Assembly: GCF_036417845.1 (NCBI RefSeq)
Contig: NC_089980.1
Location: 62,928,501 to 62,992,500, forward strand
Origin: Apteryx mantelli
Lineage: Eukaryota > Chordata > Aves > Apterygiformes > Apterygidae
Direction: 5' to 3'
DNA: 64,000 nt
Part shown: in pieces, positions 1 to 12,315 of the stretch
Layout of the letters: every line of letters starts with the position of its first letter
Numbering within the stretch: position 1 is the first letter of the stretch
Notes under the pieces: model-generated
What the model saw: the letters and a program-made list of their open reading frames with translations, nothing else
What the model was told of the DNA's origin: nothing
The model's database searches: none
Translations under genes and position numbers: made by a program

Positions 1-3000
1 ACAAAGATATTTAATATTACTGATCAGGATAATGAAAGAAGGGTCCAGTACCCTGGGGACATTGCTCTGTCCTTGAATCTGTGTTGATGTAGAGGTTCCC
101 ATCTACAGATGCCCAAACCCTTCTTGAAACAGAGCTGCTGATCTGAATAAGTTATATGATGTGTCTGCCCTAGTAAGTCTTCTCTGAAATAACTTTCTGT
201 CCTGATTTTACTAATATGCCTGTCTTCTTTCTTTTACCTTCATTTTTGTTTTTATTCTATATCACATAGTCATCAAGTCATCATTCACATGCATTTCCTA
301 CATATCACAGAAATTAGCCATTATTCTTTATTTGCTCTCTGCATTGCAGGAATAGGTGATTAAGTAAAATCCTTGATACCTGTTACTGTGAAACCTTAGT
401 CTCTTTGGTTGGGTTCCCTGAACGTTCATGATTTTCCTGCTGAAGTCCAGTGGTCCACCTCTCTTCCTGCACTCTGCTCCTAGCACACAAGAGCTACACT
501 GCTGAGGAACCCTTGTACTGAAAAATAATTTAAAGGGAAGGTAACTGCTGTATGGAGGCACCAGTACATTGAAAGATCAAGCTAGACATAATGGCAATTG
601 TCAGCCATTGCTAAACACTCTTTGGACTCAGCCAAGATGGGTCTGCGTCTCCTCAGGGCAGCACTTTTGCGAGTCATCTAATAATATGATTCCAAATATA
701 ACTACTGTGTGTAAATGTAATTAGATAATAAGCAGTAAACTACAAGACCTTCATGGACCTTGTAGAGAAAAGACTGAAAGAGCTGTGTAGTGCCATACAA
801 TGCTGAGGTTTAATAAAGGAATTTCTATCTGAACTGTGGAAGTGATCTACAAGTCCATGGATTAATTCAAATTCCAACATTTTAAAATCAAAATTTCATT
901 GGGGATATCACATTGTGGTTCCACAGGGAAATTGTAGTTCAGTTTTCTTATGTCTCACTTCTCCTTTATTGGGTTGTATCTCCCCCAGTGCTCCATGGAA
1001 TGGGACAGTGTAATACAATCCCCTTTCCTCTTGCTGTCCAATTGGGAGCTTGACTTACAGAGAAGAACCAGAGCACAAAGCATCAAAGCATCATTTCAGA
1101 ACTGAAATATTTCTTTCTACTTCAGAATTTATCACAAAATGTTGAACTTTTAAAATGGAGAATTTCAAGTAGCCACACTCTTTCTTTTGAGTAAAGTTTT
1201 TTTTTTTTATTTTTTAAACTACTTCCAATAGTGATCTCTTTTCAAACAAGACAAAATATAGACACAGAGATAATTTGTATTTTCAGGGTGATCCAACTTG
1301 AACGCAAGTGCAAAACAAGCTCATGCAGTAGACTTATTGCATGAAACCAGAGGATTACTGAATAATAACATTGAAATGTATGTCTTCTATCAAGTCTACA
1401 TACCTAGAGTGGATCTAGAATCCTAAAATATCAAAAAAGCCATTATATTTTCTGAAAAAGGACATATCTAAAGCATAGCAAGAGTATAAAACAATGGTCC
1501 TGAGAATAGAAATCATGAGACCTGTGTTCACTCTGTCTCAGATTTCCTCATCTGAGTTCCTCCTCTACAAAATGGGAGGAACATGGAATTACTGGGAAGA
1601 TAACTTCAAGTTGTGAGATGCTTAGCTAGCACAGTAATATAAATGTAAAAAATAGAAGAAATGTACCTACCACTTTAACCTCACTAGCACAGTGACAACA
1701 GAATTAAATTCCATTACAATAAAATCAAGTGATCTTGGCATTTTTTTCCCCCCACCTTTTCCAACATTATCCTTTATACCTGAAACAGAAACAGGACAAG
1801 ATCCTCACCTGCGGTAAATCATCACAAAGCCATGAAAGTCAATGTGACGATTCAGCCCTTGTACATCAACAGCCCTCTTTTGAGGGTTCCAGGTTCAAGA
1901 TTTCTAGCTCCAGCAGTGAGGCAGTGGCACATCTTGTCATGGCTTCAACACAAACATCTAATTGGCTGCGTCATCAGTTTGTTTCCAGAAACAGTATTGA
2001 TTTGCCTTCTTCTATTCATAGATTGGTTTGGTAACAGAATTTGCTCTGCACAGTTCAGATAACACAGAAGTTAGATAATGAACAACAATCAACTGAGTGG
2101 TAGGAGGAGATAAAGAAAATGAAAGAAGAAAAGCTCTGTATGTTTTAGGATCTCCACTTCTTTTCCCTGCACCAAAAGTTCAGCTTTAGTCTTCCTATAA
2201 GGTAGCGAGATAAAAGATGCCACAGCATTCTACCTCCCCTTAACAGGGACTCCCAGCAACTAAAAAATTTCAAATTCATTTGAACCGTTATAAAACCTGA
2301 GCTTTGTTTAAAAAAACACACTTTTTCAGAATTATATGGTCATGTAGCTATTACAACTATTGTTGCCGCTCTCTTTTTCCTGCTGAACACATTTCCTAGG
2401 AGTGTTTCTTCTTCCTTTGAAGGCTTTCTCTTTATCTTCACATGTCAGGAACCCATGATTTTTCATACCCTGTGAGTCACACGCCAGAATCTTTGTGCGA
2501 CTCTTAGCCACACAAAAAGTGCTACCCACTGTGCTGGAGCCAGGCGCAGGAAGGGTTTCGGGAGCATTTCCCAGGTGAGCAGTAATGACCCCCTGTGCAC
2601 ACCACAGTGGGATAGAGCTGGCTGTACAGGTGAGAGCCCGAGTGGCCCAGAAGTAGGTCAGATTACTGCCTGCTCCCTAACCAACACAGTCCCAGTAAAA
2701 GACACAAGATACAACCCTAGCAAGGAAACTGCACTTTAACTACTCACAAGGCACTTTAGGTTAAAAAGTTTGGCAACTCCCTATTGTCTGCCCTTTCCTT
2801 CTGCCTCACTGTCCTATATTTCTTTCTCCCTGTTCCCAGTCTAGTCTTTTAATAATACTTTGTTGTGGTTTATAGACGTGCATATTCCCATTGATAGGAA
2901 TATACATTCTCATTTACGCAAGTGTGACTCAAGGCACATTTAATACCTGTAACAGATTGAATTTTCTCCACCTACATTGTCATGCAGATGATCTACTGCA

Positions 3001-6000
3001 GTACAAGGAACTCAGACTCTGATCTAAAATATATCCTCGGCAAAGCTATTTCCTTAGTACCCCTCCAGATGTGGATTCACCAAAGGGGATAAAGAGCTGT
3101 CAGCCATACAGTTATACAGTGCTTCCCCATCAGGGTGAACATACCAGCACTCCAGATGTCTATATAATATATAATGCCTGTAATATGCATACACATACAC
3201 ATATCTTGCCAAAATTTAACTTGTCACTCTCCTGAACAAAGGCTTAGTTTCTGGAGTGGGTTTTTTTGGGGGGAGACACGTATGGAGAGGAAGAATCAAT
3301 AAGAGACTAAAATATAGCTCATTTTGTAGAAACCATATTAGTCAGAAAAAATACAGGGAAAGAGTTTAGTAAAATAACTAGATGGACTTTATCTTCTCCT
3401 TTCATTGGAAAATCTAGAAAGTGTTATGCTGGCTGAAGAACAAAATCAGAAGGGTCTGTTGAAACTGCTTAGAGCAATCATCCTTCAGAACTGCCAAGTG
3501 AATCCAGGGAAAGATTCAGGAAACAGAGGCCTCTGGCCTGAGGGGTGATACACTGCCACCATAAACAAAATACTGGAATTAGTATGGGACAGATCAGAAC
3601 TGCAAGAACAAGATTTAAAATGCAAACGCACAAAGCGACTAAATGGTCTCAAACCAGTCAACAGACTCCAAGGCACTAGCGCTCTGGGCTGGTAGCCCTG
3701 GGGGAGCCTTGTACACATGGAGCAGCCGCCCAGTGGCAGCACGGATCCTGCAAGGCCAGATCCCTGGTGTCCGCTGGCCACCCTGCTTGCTGCTGCTACG
3801 GCTTGTCTTGGGACAGAGGCTCGTGCAAGTGGATCAATGTCTGAAGCTGGTCCTGAAGGAACTAAAAGCAATCATATGCCAGCATAGCAACAGTGAGTGA
3901 GGTCTCAGCAGGGGCAGAGGCTTATGATCCTGGCAGGGGCAGAGACTCACTTACTCTCTTCCTGCCACTGTGACCTGTTGGTGGGTGGTCTCTACATGAT
4001 GGGAAGCTCCCAGGGAGCAGTGGAGGTCATGGCCAGTTATCCCTGAGAGCTGCAAACAGCACCATGTCAGGACGACAATACAATGTCGTCCAATGGGTTC
4101 ATTTCCCATGTAGCAGGAGTCTGCGTTTACTAGATCATGACCATTGGTTTGATGACTGTTGTGACAGAGCAGGTGATATGGGAGAGTGCTGGTCAGGACT
4201 TGTAAACATGTGATTTTTCTTCCTATCACCTGTGATAATCTCCCTGGACTTCTACTAATCTGGTTTTGGCAGAGTTAAGCTAAGGTACAGAATTTGCTAG
4301 CCTGACAACAGGGAATGAGCCCCAAGCTGTAGAGTGTTTGCACACCAGCTTCCTGATCCCACTTAACTAGTTTTACACAGGTTTCTTGCATCTTTTCAAC
4401 TACATAAGCAAGCTGGTATTTGTACCTGAGGTTGGGATCAGGGTGGAGCCTCTGAATACAGAGGCTTTGTATGGTATACAAGCCACTCACTTTTCCAAAA
4501 GGCAAGTTCAGTTCAACATGGCATGTGCACATGGCATAAATCACATCACCTGAATTCAAGCATTTGTTCAGGCACTTTATTTAATCAAGGTTTTAATGCT
4601 TCAGTCTTCACATTTGCACTGTGACTTTGTTCATCAGATGGGAAGAAAGAGCCGACAGGTTGGTATTCTCTGTCCCATACTTGCAAATGCAAATCTTTCT
4701 TGTGATGATCATTAAATTACAGGTGCAGGTATCCTGAAGCCTGTTGTGCCAGGCAAAACAAGGCCAGGCTTTTCAAGCATTCAGCCCATTGTGTCAGTGA
4801 TGAAACAGACTTCCTCAGTGGAAACATGTGATTGAGTAAGCCTAATTATACCTTCTGGCTTCCAAGAACAGGCCTTTATTTAAATGCAACAGGAGATACA
4901 TTTTTTGCCCTAAACACAGCCAAGAGCGTTCCATAACTACAGTAACCTGCACAATCTTCCAGAGCAAAATACTCACATTTTCGCTTGTTCGTCACATATC
5001 TCAAATACATTTTTGTGTCACAGGCAGATCAGCCACTCCTATTGTCCTTGAGGGAAATCTCAGACACTGTAGCACTAGAAGGTGAATTATGAATCTCTGC
5101 TTTGAAAAGCATTTCTTTCCATAGAAAATGTTGCATAAGAGTCAAAAGCCTTCTGGAATAGGCACAGGTGGCCCCTCCTTTTTAGGGTCATTTCTTTCTC
5201 ATATTCCAAAGCCAAGCTGTTTCTCTCAGATGAGGACTTGGAAACATTTGTGGAGAAAGGAGAGGAACCATTTCCTTTTTGGGCCTCTGCCCTAGTCTGT
5301 TCTACTCTTGGATAACTTCACAATCTGATGCATGTAGGAGCCAGAGATGCCCTCCTGGGGCTGTGCTAAGGCCTGGGCAGCCAAATCTTCTCTTTGACAG
5401 CTGATTTGAAAACAAACAGATCTTAAAATAGTATTTCTGCCATTGCATCAGCTTCAAATATTCAGCCCTGAGTTGGACTGGACTAAGCTAAAGGAGCAGA
5501 ATGAGCAGTGCTGAAATGACTGTCATGCCTCCTTTGTCCTCCATCTTAATCCTACATCCACAGTTGTTTTTTTTTTTCTTTTCCTCTCTTCTTCCTTTTG
5601 CCTGTTTCTGGATTTTTCTTGCTCTGTCCTTGCTCTCACCGCCTACTTGCCATGCATTCCTCTTTTGAACTGTTAACTTCCTTCTTATGACCACTCTGAA
5701 GTGCCAGACAAAGCTTGAAATACTGAGAAAATAAAGAGAGGAATGATGGAAGGGAAAACACCTCTAAGAAAAAGAAGTCATGTGACATGTCCTTCACTTC
5801 AGTGCAGACAGAACCCTAAAAGCATGTGCCAAAGTAATATGAAGATCATGCATCATCAGTATCTCTCCATGACACCCTGTCATTGCATTTCTACCCGGCA
5901 GGTCTCCACATTCAGTGGAAACCTAATCATATCTTGCTTCATTCCCTTCTCCTGTAACACCACCAGCAATAAAAGCTCTTCTCTTTTTACACACCCACTC

Positions 6001-9000
6001 CAAAATTATCTACTAGCTCCTAGGGGCCACCCTCACCCACTCTTACAATGTGTTCCTTCTACCTGAGAGATATGATTTATTTATGTCTGATTGTTTACAT
6101 GAAGTCCTTATTTGGTACAGGTCTTCAAGGACACAGACATGCACACAAAATAGGGAATCTCAGAAGTTTCTTCTCTTACCTAATTTAGGCAGAAGGGAAA
6201 ACCTTCTCTTTCATCTTAACCCTTCAGATTCAGCGAGCACTGAGGAAATCTTACCTTTTTGGAGTCTTTGTGCTTGTCCCCCAGCCTAACCAAATTATGA
6301 TGCCAACCCTGGGTTTTGTTCTAGGACATGTGGTGACATGCCCCAGCTTTACCTTTTGTTGTTCCTCCCACATGGCTCATCTACACACAACAGGACATCA
6401 CTAACCCACACGCTTTGCAAAGAAGTCATGGTTTGGATTAGCAGGGGTTCCTATGACCAGGAGTTTGGTGGCTGCTATTGAAAGTGCAATTCTTCAGCTG
6501 CACAGTTACATATCTGCCTTGAAAATTAGCATGTTGGCATTATTCAAAACAAAAGAAATGTTTTTTAAGCATGTATCTTCAACATAATAATCACTACAGC
6601 AGCCTAAACAGCAAAGACACCAGCAGGTTCACATTTCTTGAGCTAAGCTCAGGTGTAGTGAGGTTCCACCATGGAGCAGTCCTCAGCAAAGCCACCACAT
6701 CCTGTGGAGCAAGTAGAGCCTGAGAAAAAAGCATTCAGGCCCCAGACTGTTCTCCAACTGTAGCAGACAGACTCCATGCATGTTTTCTGTAATGGGTGCA
6801 TTAGGTAAACACTGACAAGAAATAGCTTCCAAGGTGCTTATGAGAGGGTTTTCCTTACTCACTGACCAAAATTAGGTGCTAACCTCCTCACAGTGACAAG
6901 TGCCTGCTGTCACAAGATCTGGCCTCGCAGAATCCACTTACTTGGTGAAGTCTTTACGTATACATACACATACACCTACACAGTCTGTTTCTTCTTCACA
7001 AAGCAACCTCAAGTAAAATTGTGAGAACATAGCTTGTCAGTCTGATCCTGCTTCCATTCAAATTTCTAGCAAAGCTTGCCTCTCAACTTGACTGGGAACA
7101 GGAACTGACCTGAAACTTGCTTGAATCTTGATTTATATTTTTGTCCTGTTATATATGAGGGAAAACTGCCCATGAAGTACAGTTTTTTCTTCCAGTTAGG
7201 GAATGACATGGTTACTTATGTCAGACATTATCTATAAGTGTCAGAGCACATTACCCCAGCTGCCAAGATTGTGTCATCTCTAATATGATAGTACATCTAG
7301 GCTGGAAATAGATCTAATCATCATAGGAGCACAGTTTTCAGACAAGGTGGGAGAAGAATGGGCATAAAATCCTGAATGCCTTTAAGAGGGAGCGTGATCA
7401 GCTTAAATATGGGATTTTATGATGAGACTGGACTTCAGAAAGTAGGAGCTCCCTTCTAGTCCCGTGTTCCCAATTACTTCAGCACATTACTGGTCTCATT
7501 TTAGTTTGGGGAAAAAAAATACTCCAACAATTCCAGTATCTTCTCTTTCTCTTCTGTTCTGGAGAGATCAGTCTATGCTCTTAGAAATTCCAGATTCTGC
7601 GGTGTCTGCAGCACTGATACTAATAAAGTCTGTTTGTTTAACTCTAATCCAGTTCACGGGTATTTCTGAGACTTTCAATACCTGTAAGACCAGTGGAGTG
7701 CTTCAGCGCCCCATTTGTTTGATTTTGCAAGTCTTACAAGTAAGAGTGTTGTCTGATGAAGAAGACGCCATCTCCTGTGATTCCCTGGAGACTATAGCAG
7801 CCTTAAACAATTGCAAAAATAAATTACGCTTTTGTGCTCACAGTTCTTTCTTCAAAGAAGTTGAAACAGTATGTGAAGCTTACAAGAGACTCACATTCTG
7901 CCTCAGCAAGAACGACATGGGGATGGTAGGAACTACAAGCATAAAACAAGAATCTTAGCAAACACCTCCTTGTCTACTTTACCTACAAATAAGAACAGCA
8001 ATTTGAATTGTAATATTGGGCTGTTTATTATTTTAAACTAATGTTGTCAAGGACTCAAAGTTTTCTGAGTCATTTTAATTAATGGAATATACAAAGAAGT
8101 ATTTAAGAAGACTAAGAGACTCTGCTCTATTTCATTCAAAATTTAGAGATCAAATGCATCAAAATGAAGATTTCATCCCAAAATTAAAATCTCAGGGGTT
8201 TTTTTCAATTTCTTCTCTGAAAGTTTTTTCTCAGTTTCTTCTTCATGGTCTCATTTTTAAAGAGTGATAGTAGGATTTTATTTTTCTTTATATACCTTTA
8301 AAATGCCCTTTGGCATTCCCCATGAGCTGTCTGAAAGCAAACTGATAAGGTGATGCTTCGCCTTTGTTGACAGGAGATAATGCAGAACACACTGGGAAAG
8401 GTCATGATGACAGAGCTGAGTACCCTGCCTTTCCTCACAACAGACTTGCTGAGACACAGTGACCATTCCTGAAGGAGGTGAATACTGTATATAAATAAAA
8501 CTGACTGGACTTCATCTCCATGGCACTACCTCAGATCCAGGCAGAAATGGAAGTGCCTTTTTGCTTTTCTGCTTCATGATCACCATTGTTTTTTTACACA
8601 ACCTGTCCTTAATCATGGATGTAGTTTTTCTGTCTGCAGAAGCCCTGAAAGTCTCCCCTGTTTTTGGATCGGTGCTAAAGAGAGCTTTCATATCTTTTCT
8701 CCAGTTTGGTACCAGAGACACTGAGCAGCCTTTCAGACACTCAGACTTTGCCGAGCATTCTCCTCTTCAGTCTTTTCCTAGGTGGGGACCAGGGAGTATT
8801 GCCCAGTCAGTTTGAGTAAATTCAAATTTTTCTGCCACAATTAGAGTGTATGGTGCTGGTGCTGTATTTTAAGGACTTTTTCCTTCCTCATTTTTCCTGT
8901 CCCATCTTGTCTTTGTCTTGTCCAGTGTTAGCCTGCTCCCAAGTCTGAAAGAACTACCAATGAAAGCACCCAGAATGGCTTTACAGCTCTCATGGCTGTT

Positions 9001-11300
9001 CCTTCTTCTGGACCCATCCGTCAGCCTCCTGTGCTTCATCACCATTTCTCAGAAGCTGATACAAAGGCACTTGGCTTTTGGATAGGCATCAACAGCAGGA
9101 CAAGCCTGTTTGTTTGCTTTGGCAAAGGGCAGAGGATAAGAGGAAAAATGTTTAGCCCTAACTTCCCCTACAACTTTTGTTCTTTAAAGTTAAAAAGTCT
9201 TCAAAGTTAAAATCTTGCTGTTAATGTCGCTGTTTCTGAATGAAATGTGTGTGCTGCCTAGGTAAAGCAAGTAAATTCTACAGAAGAAACTAAATGAAGT
9301 GCTCAGTGAGGCTCAGGTGGAGCCTGTCCAGCAGTAAGTATATAATCCAGGGGCCTGAGCTCACAAGCCCAGCTGACACAGGCACTTTCTGCTGATGGAG
9401 AAAAACTGTGCTCTCAGTGTGCCCATTTTTCTCCATCAGCTACAGAGGAACCTCTTGACTTTGGGCACTCCGAATAGCAAGAGTAAGTGAGATGTACTGA
9501 GGTCTGCCTGACTTAAGAGCGCTGTTTACCTGAAATGGACTACAAAGTGCGCGCACATCTACACACACACCTTTCTTCATAAACCTGAAGCTGAGTATTT
9601 CTCACGGTTTCATGAGCTTGACTTATGTCAAGCTATTCTCCTTCCTCCACCCTGTCTTGTGGGCAGTGCTCCTCTGTGCCTTGCCTCTCCACTGTGAAAA
9701 GAGACAGATACAAACACTTTCCAGCCCTGTGTGGGTAAAGGGAAAGGCCAAAGAAGCAGCAGAGGAGAGGTGACCAGAGGGAGGGCAGTGCCTTGTTTGC
9801 TTCTCTAATGCATCACTGTCCACTGTACGGATAGCCAAGCTAGATATTTAAACAGGCTAGCTCTGGTATTGCAAAGTGTAGCAGCTCCATGAGGACAACT
9901 TTTCTTCACTCCTCATTACAATTCAGTTCATCTGACTTTTTTCAATATTTTCAGGTGTTAGAATTAACACCAAAGTGGACCAATTCTTGTAGAAATTCCT
10001 TTCTTCTGTAGAAATTCAAAGTAAATCTTTTTCCCCTTTTCCTTGTGATGGCAAGGAAAAGGATATCACAGAGTGCTGGCCTATGACACAAAAAGACCTG
10101 CACAGATCCACAAGTTCCCTTCTCCCATTTTCTGTTGGATATTGAGAATCATTGAAATCAGCACTCCTGAACTGAAGGGATTGGTGTTGCACCCCCAGTC
10201 AGATCTTTGGAGACAAATTACAATGAAGAAGTTCATGACTTTTGTGGAAATTATAGGCCCAGTCCACCAAAGCATTGAACATTATCAGCTGTTATTACCA
10301 AAAAAGGGATAAATGATGCTTGGTGCTTTGTAGAATTGGTTTTTTTCCCAAGGCTATATAAATATGAGCAAACTACACTGGAAATCAAAGAATGCTAGAT
10401 CAAATAAGACAAGAGTTATGTATTTATACTTGTGCATGTTTATATATAAACACAATTCATTAATTGCCATTTTAACACAGAGGGACACAAATCATTTTGA
10501 TCTGTAACTTTGTGTGCTCCAAGAAACTACTGAAATTTCAGTTAGATAAACAAGACTTTATCTAACTGTGGAGAAATTGTTCTTTGATGATAGTTATGAT
10601 TTTATCAGATTGTTTTCCATGAAAAGGACTTAGTAGCTCACTAAGACCATTGTAATACAGATAATTTGCTAGCACTTCCACATTTGCTGGGTCCTTATCA
10701 CAAGAGAAAAAGCATCCGTCATTGCTTCAGAGCTCTGTATTCCTATTGCTCATCCACAGAAATAAGGTCAGTAGGTCCACATCATGTTTATTTTTTCTAG
10801 TTATTTATTTTGCATGCAGCATCATTTAAACGAGAATTTCTGCTGTGTCATCAGCCCAGTATTATCAGCTTAGACATTTGCTCAATTTGCAGAGTTTTAC
10901 TTCTAAATTTTGCAGCAGTCCTCTCTGATAAGCAGCTTTCTCTCTTTAAGAAACTATTTTTACCCTCTCCCTTTCTTGTCTAGGATGAAATCTTTGAAAC
11001 ACTGTTGTAACTGGGAACTGGGAATCACTCGGTAAAATATCTGAAATAGAATATGTGGTACAGAATCCATATCAGCTTTTAGCTCTGGGGTGCAATTTGT
11101 TTAATTAAGGTAACATTCGGAGACTCTAACTATTCTTTTCCCAATATATGGGACTCATGAGAAATTAAGTTCTTTGCAGTCACTCTAAATTATAGTATCT
11201 ATAAACTTATAAAATATTTGACAAGCAGACACTGATATTTCTCTATCAGTTTAACTACTGCAGACTGATGAAAGAACATTCTTCTCTTGCTGACAGGAGA
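1..11300. other. Intergenic region, no gene recognised
   Basis: AT-rich sequence without a recognisable coding exon on either strand. Open frames up to about 164 codons occur (for example 7464-7958 on + and 3485-3871 on -), but none shows a familiar domain, and none has splice sites that join it to another conserved-looking piece. Scattered decayed repeats are likely; the clearest is the SINE-like scrap near 1.5 kb. Conserved synteny would place the IGF2R 5' end beyond the left edge, and no IGF2R-like exon is visible here. Confidence 0.6.
1490..1680 (+). repeat. Ancient MIR/CORE-SINE-like fragment
   Basis: The piece with a CCTCATCTGAG-like stretch, then CTACAAAATGGGAGGAA, then TGAGATGCTTAG and CACAGTAATATAAATG follows the order of landmarks in the 3' half of MIR-type SINEs: 'cctcatctgtaaaatggg', 'gaggatt', 'gcttagcacagt', 'ataaatg'. 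It is heavily diverged, as expected for amniote-wide CORE-SINE relics in bird genomes. The call rests on remembered consensus landmarks, not on an alignment. Confidence 0.45.
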
Positions 11301-11326
11301 AAACAGCTCATGCTTCAAGGGAAACC

Positions 11327-12208
11327 ATGACAGAATCAAGCACCATGTTGTTCCTCATTACAGACAGATCAAAGCTGAACGAAATCCAGCCTAACAGCTC
11401 AGAAGACAGCATATTTTTTCTGGAGATAGTCTTTGTCTCTTTTGTGCTTCCCACCATTTTGGGATTAGGTGGGAATGGTATTGTCCTATGGTTTCTTTGC
11501 TTCAAGATAAAGAGGAACGAATTCACTGTGTATGTCCTAAATCTGGCCATTGCCGATTTTACCTTTATCTTCAGCTGCTTTGTTACTTTCTTGCTAATTC
11601 TAATGAACCTGCAGTCACCTGTTTTAGAGAAATATTTCAGTCTTGTGGTGGACATCATTTTCTACTTTGGGTACAACACCAGTTTCTTTCTTTTGACAGC
11701 CATCGGTGCAGAGCGGTGTCTGAGCGTCCTTTTTCCAGTATGGTGCCAGTGCAATCGGCCTAAACATCTCTCAGCATATGTGTGCGCTTTTCTGTGGACT
11801 CTGTCCTGCCTGATCAGTGGAATGGAGTATTTTTCCAAAATGACGGACACACAGTCCCAAGACGCTAGGATACATGATGCAATAGCTATATTCTCTTGTG
11901 TATTAAATTTCCTAATTTTTACGCCCATCACGGTCCTCTCCAGTTTGATCTTGTTCATCACTGTCCAAAGGAGGCCTCCACAACAGAGGCACCAAACAAG
12001 GCTTTACATCACCATCATGGTCACAGTCATGGTATTCCTCATCTTTGCCATGCCTGTCAGACTCACAAACATTGTGAAATATTGGCTTCCTGAATTGGTG
12101 TCAGCTAGACTAGTTTACATTTCTGTTTTGCTCAACATCATCAACAGCAGTGCAAACCCTTTGGTCTACTTCTGCGTAAGGGGCCAGAACAGGCTGAGAT
12201 TCAGGTAA
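11327..12208 (+). CDS. MAS1: MAS1/MRGPRH-like G-protein-coupled receptor with truncated C-terminal tail
   Basis: A single-exon class A receptor of 293 residues that would act at the plasma membrane. Human MAS1, from memory, is 325 residues; it is a receptor in the renin-angiotensin field and founder of the MRGPR family. Seven hydrophobic segments are visible. The N-terminus carries one N-glycosylation site (NSS at 23-25). TM1 has GNG (49-51), TM2 LNLAIAD (71-77), the DRY-equivalent is ERC (129-131), the TM6 region reads FLIFAMPVRL as in MAS1, and TM7 has NPLVY (277-281). The frame stops ten residues after TM7, so helix 8 and the roughly 30-residue tail are missing; the sequence beyond the stop still resembles a MAS tail. 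A good 3' splice site (pyrimidines ending GACAG at about 11296) lies 30 bases before the ATG, fitting an upstream noncoding exon. The receptor type is secure. Choosing between MAS1 and its neighbour MRGPRH needs a tree, and its orientation relative to PNLDC1 differs from human MAS1. Confidence 0.87.
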   Translation: MTESSTMLFLITDRSKLNEIQPNSSEDSIFFLEIVFVSFVLPTILGLGGNGIVLWFLCFKIKRNEFTVYVLNLAIADFTFIFSCFVTFLLILMNLQSPVLEKYFSLVVDIIFYFGYNTSFFLLTAIGAERCLSVLFPVWCQCNRPKHLSAYVCAFLWTLSCLISGMEYFSKMTDTQSQDARIHDAIAIFSCVLNFLIFTPITVLSSLILFITVQRRPPQQRHQTRLYITIMVTVMVFLIFAMPVRLTNIVKYWLPELVSARLVYISVLLNIINSSANPLVYFCVRGQNRLRFR

Positions 12209-12315
12209 CCAATTCAGGCAGTGCTTCAGAGAGCCTTAAGGGATGGGACATAGAGGGCAATCTGAGAACAGAAACAGTCACGACTGGGTCGGAAACCCAG
12301 GAGTCTAGGTTCTAA
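12209..12315 (+). pseudogene. Fossil of the receptor's lost C-terminal tail
   Basis: Directly after the receptor's stop the same frame reads PIQAVLQRALRDGT, which aligns with the MAS1 tail (ESLKVVLTRAFKDE in human, from memory) and with MRGPR tails of the type LKLVLQRALQD. It then meets a second stop at 12251-12253. The +1 frame from 12247 continues as DIEGNLRTETVTTGSE and on to a stop at 12313-12315. That Ser/Thr- and Glu-rich ending is typical of this family. The tail therefore appears to have been lost first to a stop and then to have drifted with a small indel near 12244-12250. This is a reading of one sequence; an assembly error is the main alternative. Confidence 0.6.

Noticed and set aside
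3485-4559. Open frames of 85-128 codons on both strands, with two GCAGGGGCAGAG words
   Set aside because: No recognisable motif, no linked exon and no repeat structure beyond two short similar words.
1-11300. Search for IGF2R exons expected near MAS1
   Set aside because: No exon resembling the mannose-6-phosphate receptor repeats and no CpG promoter was seen; the gene probably lies outside the window.
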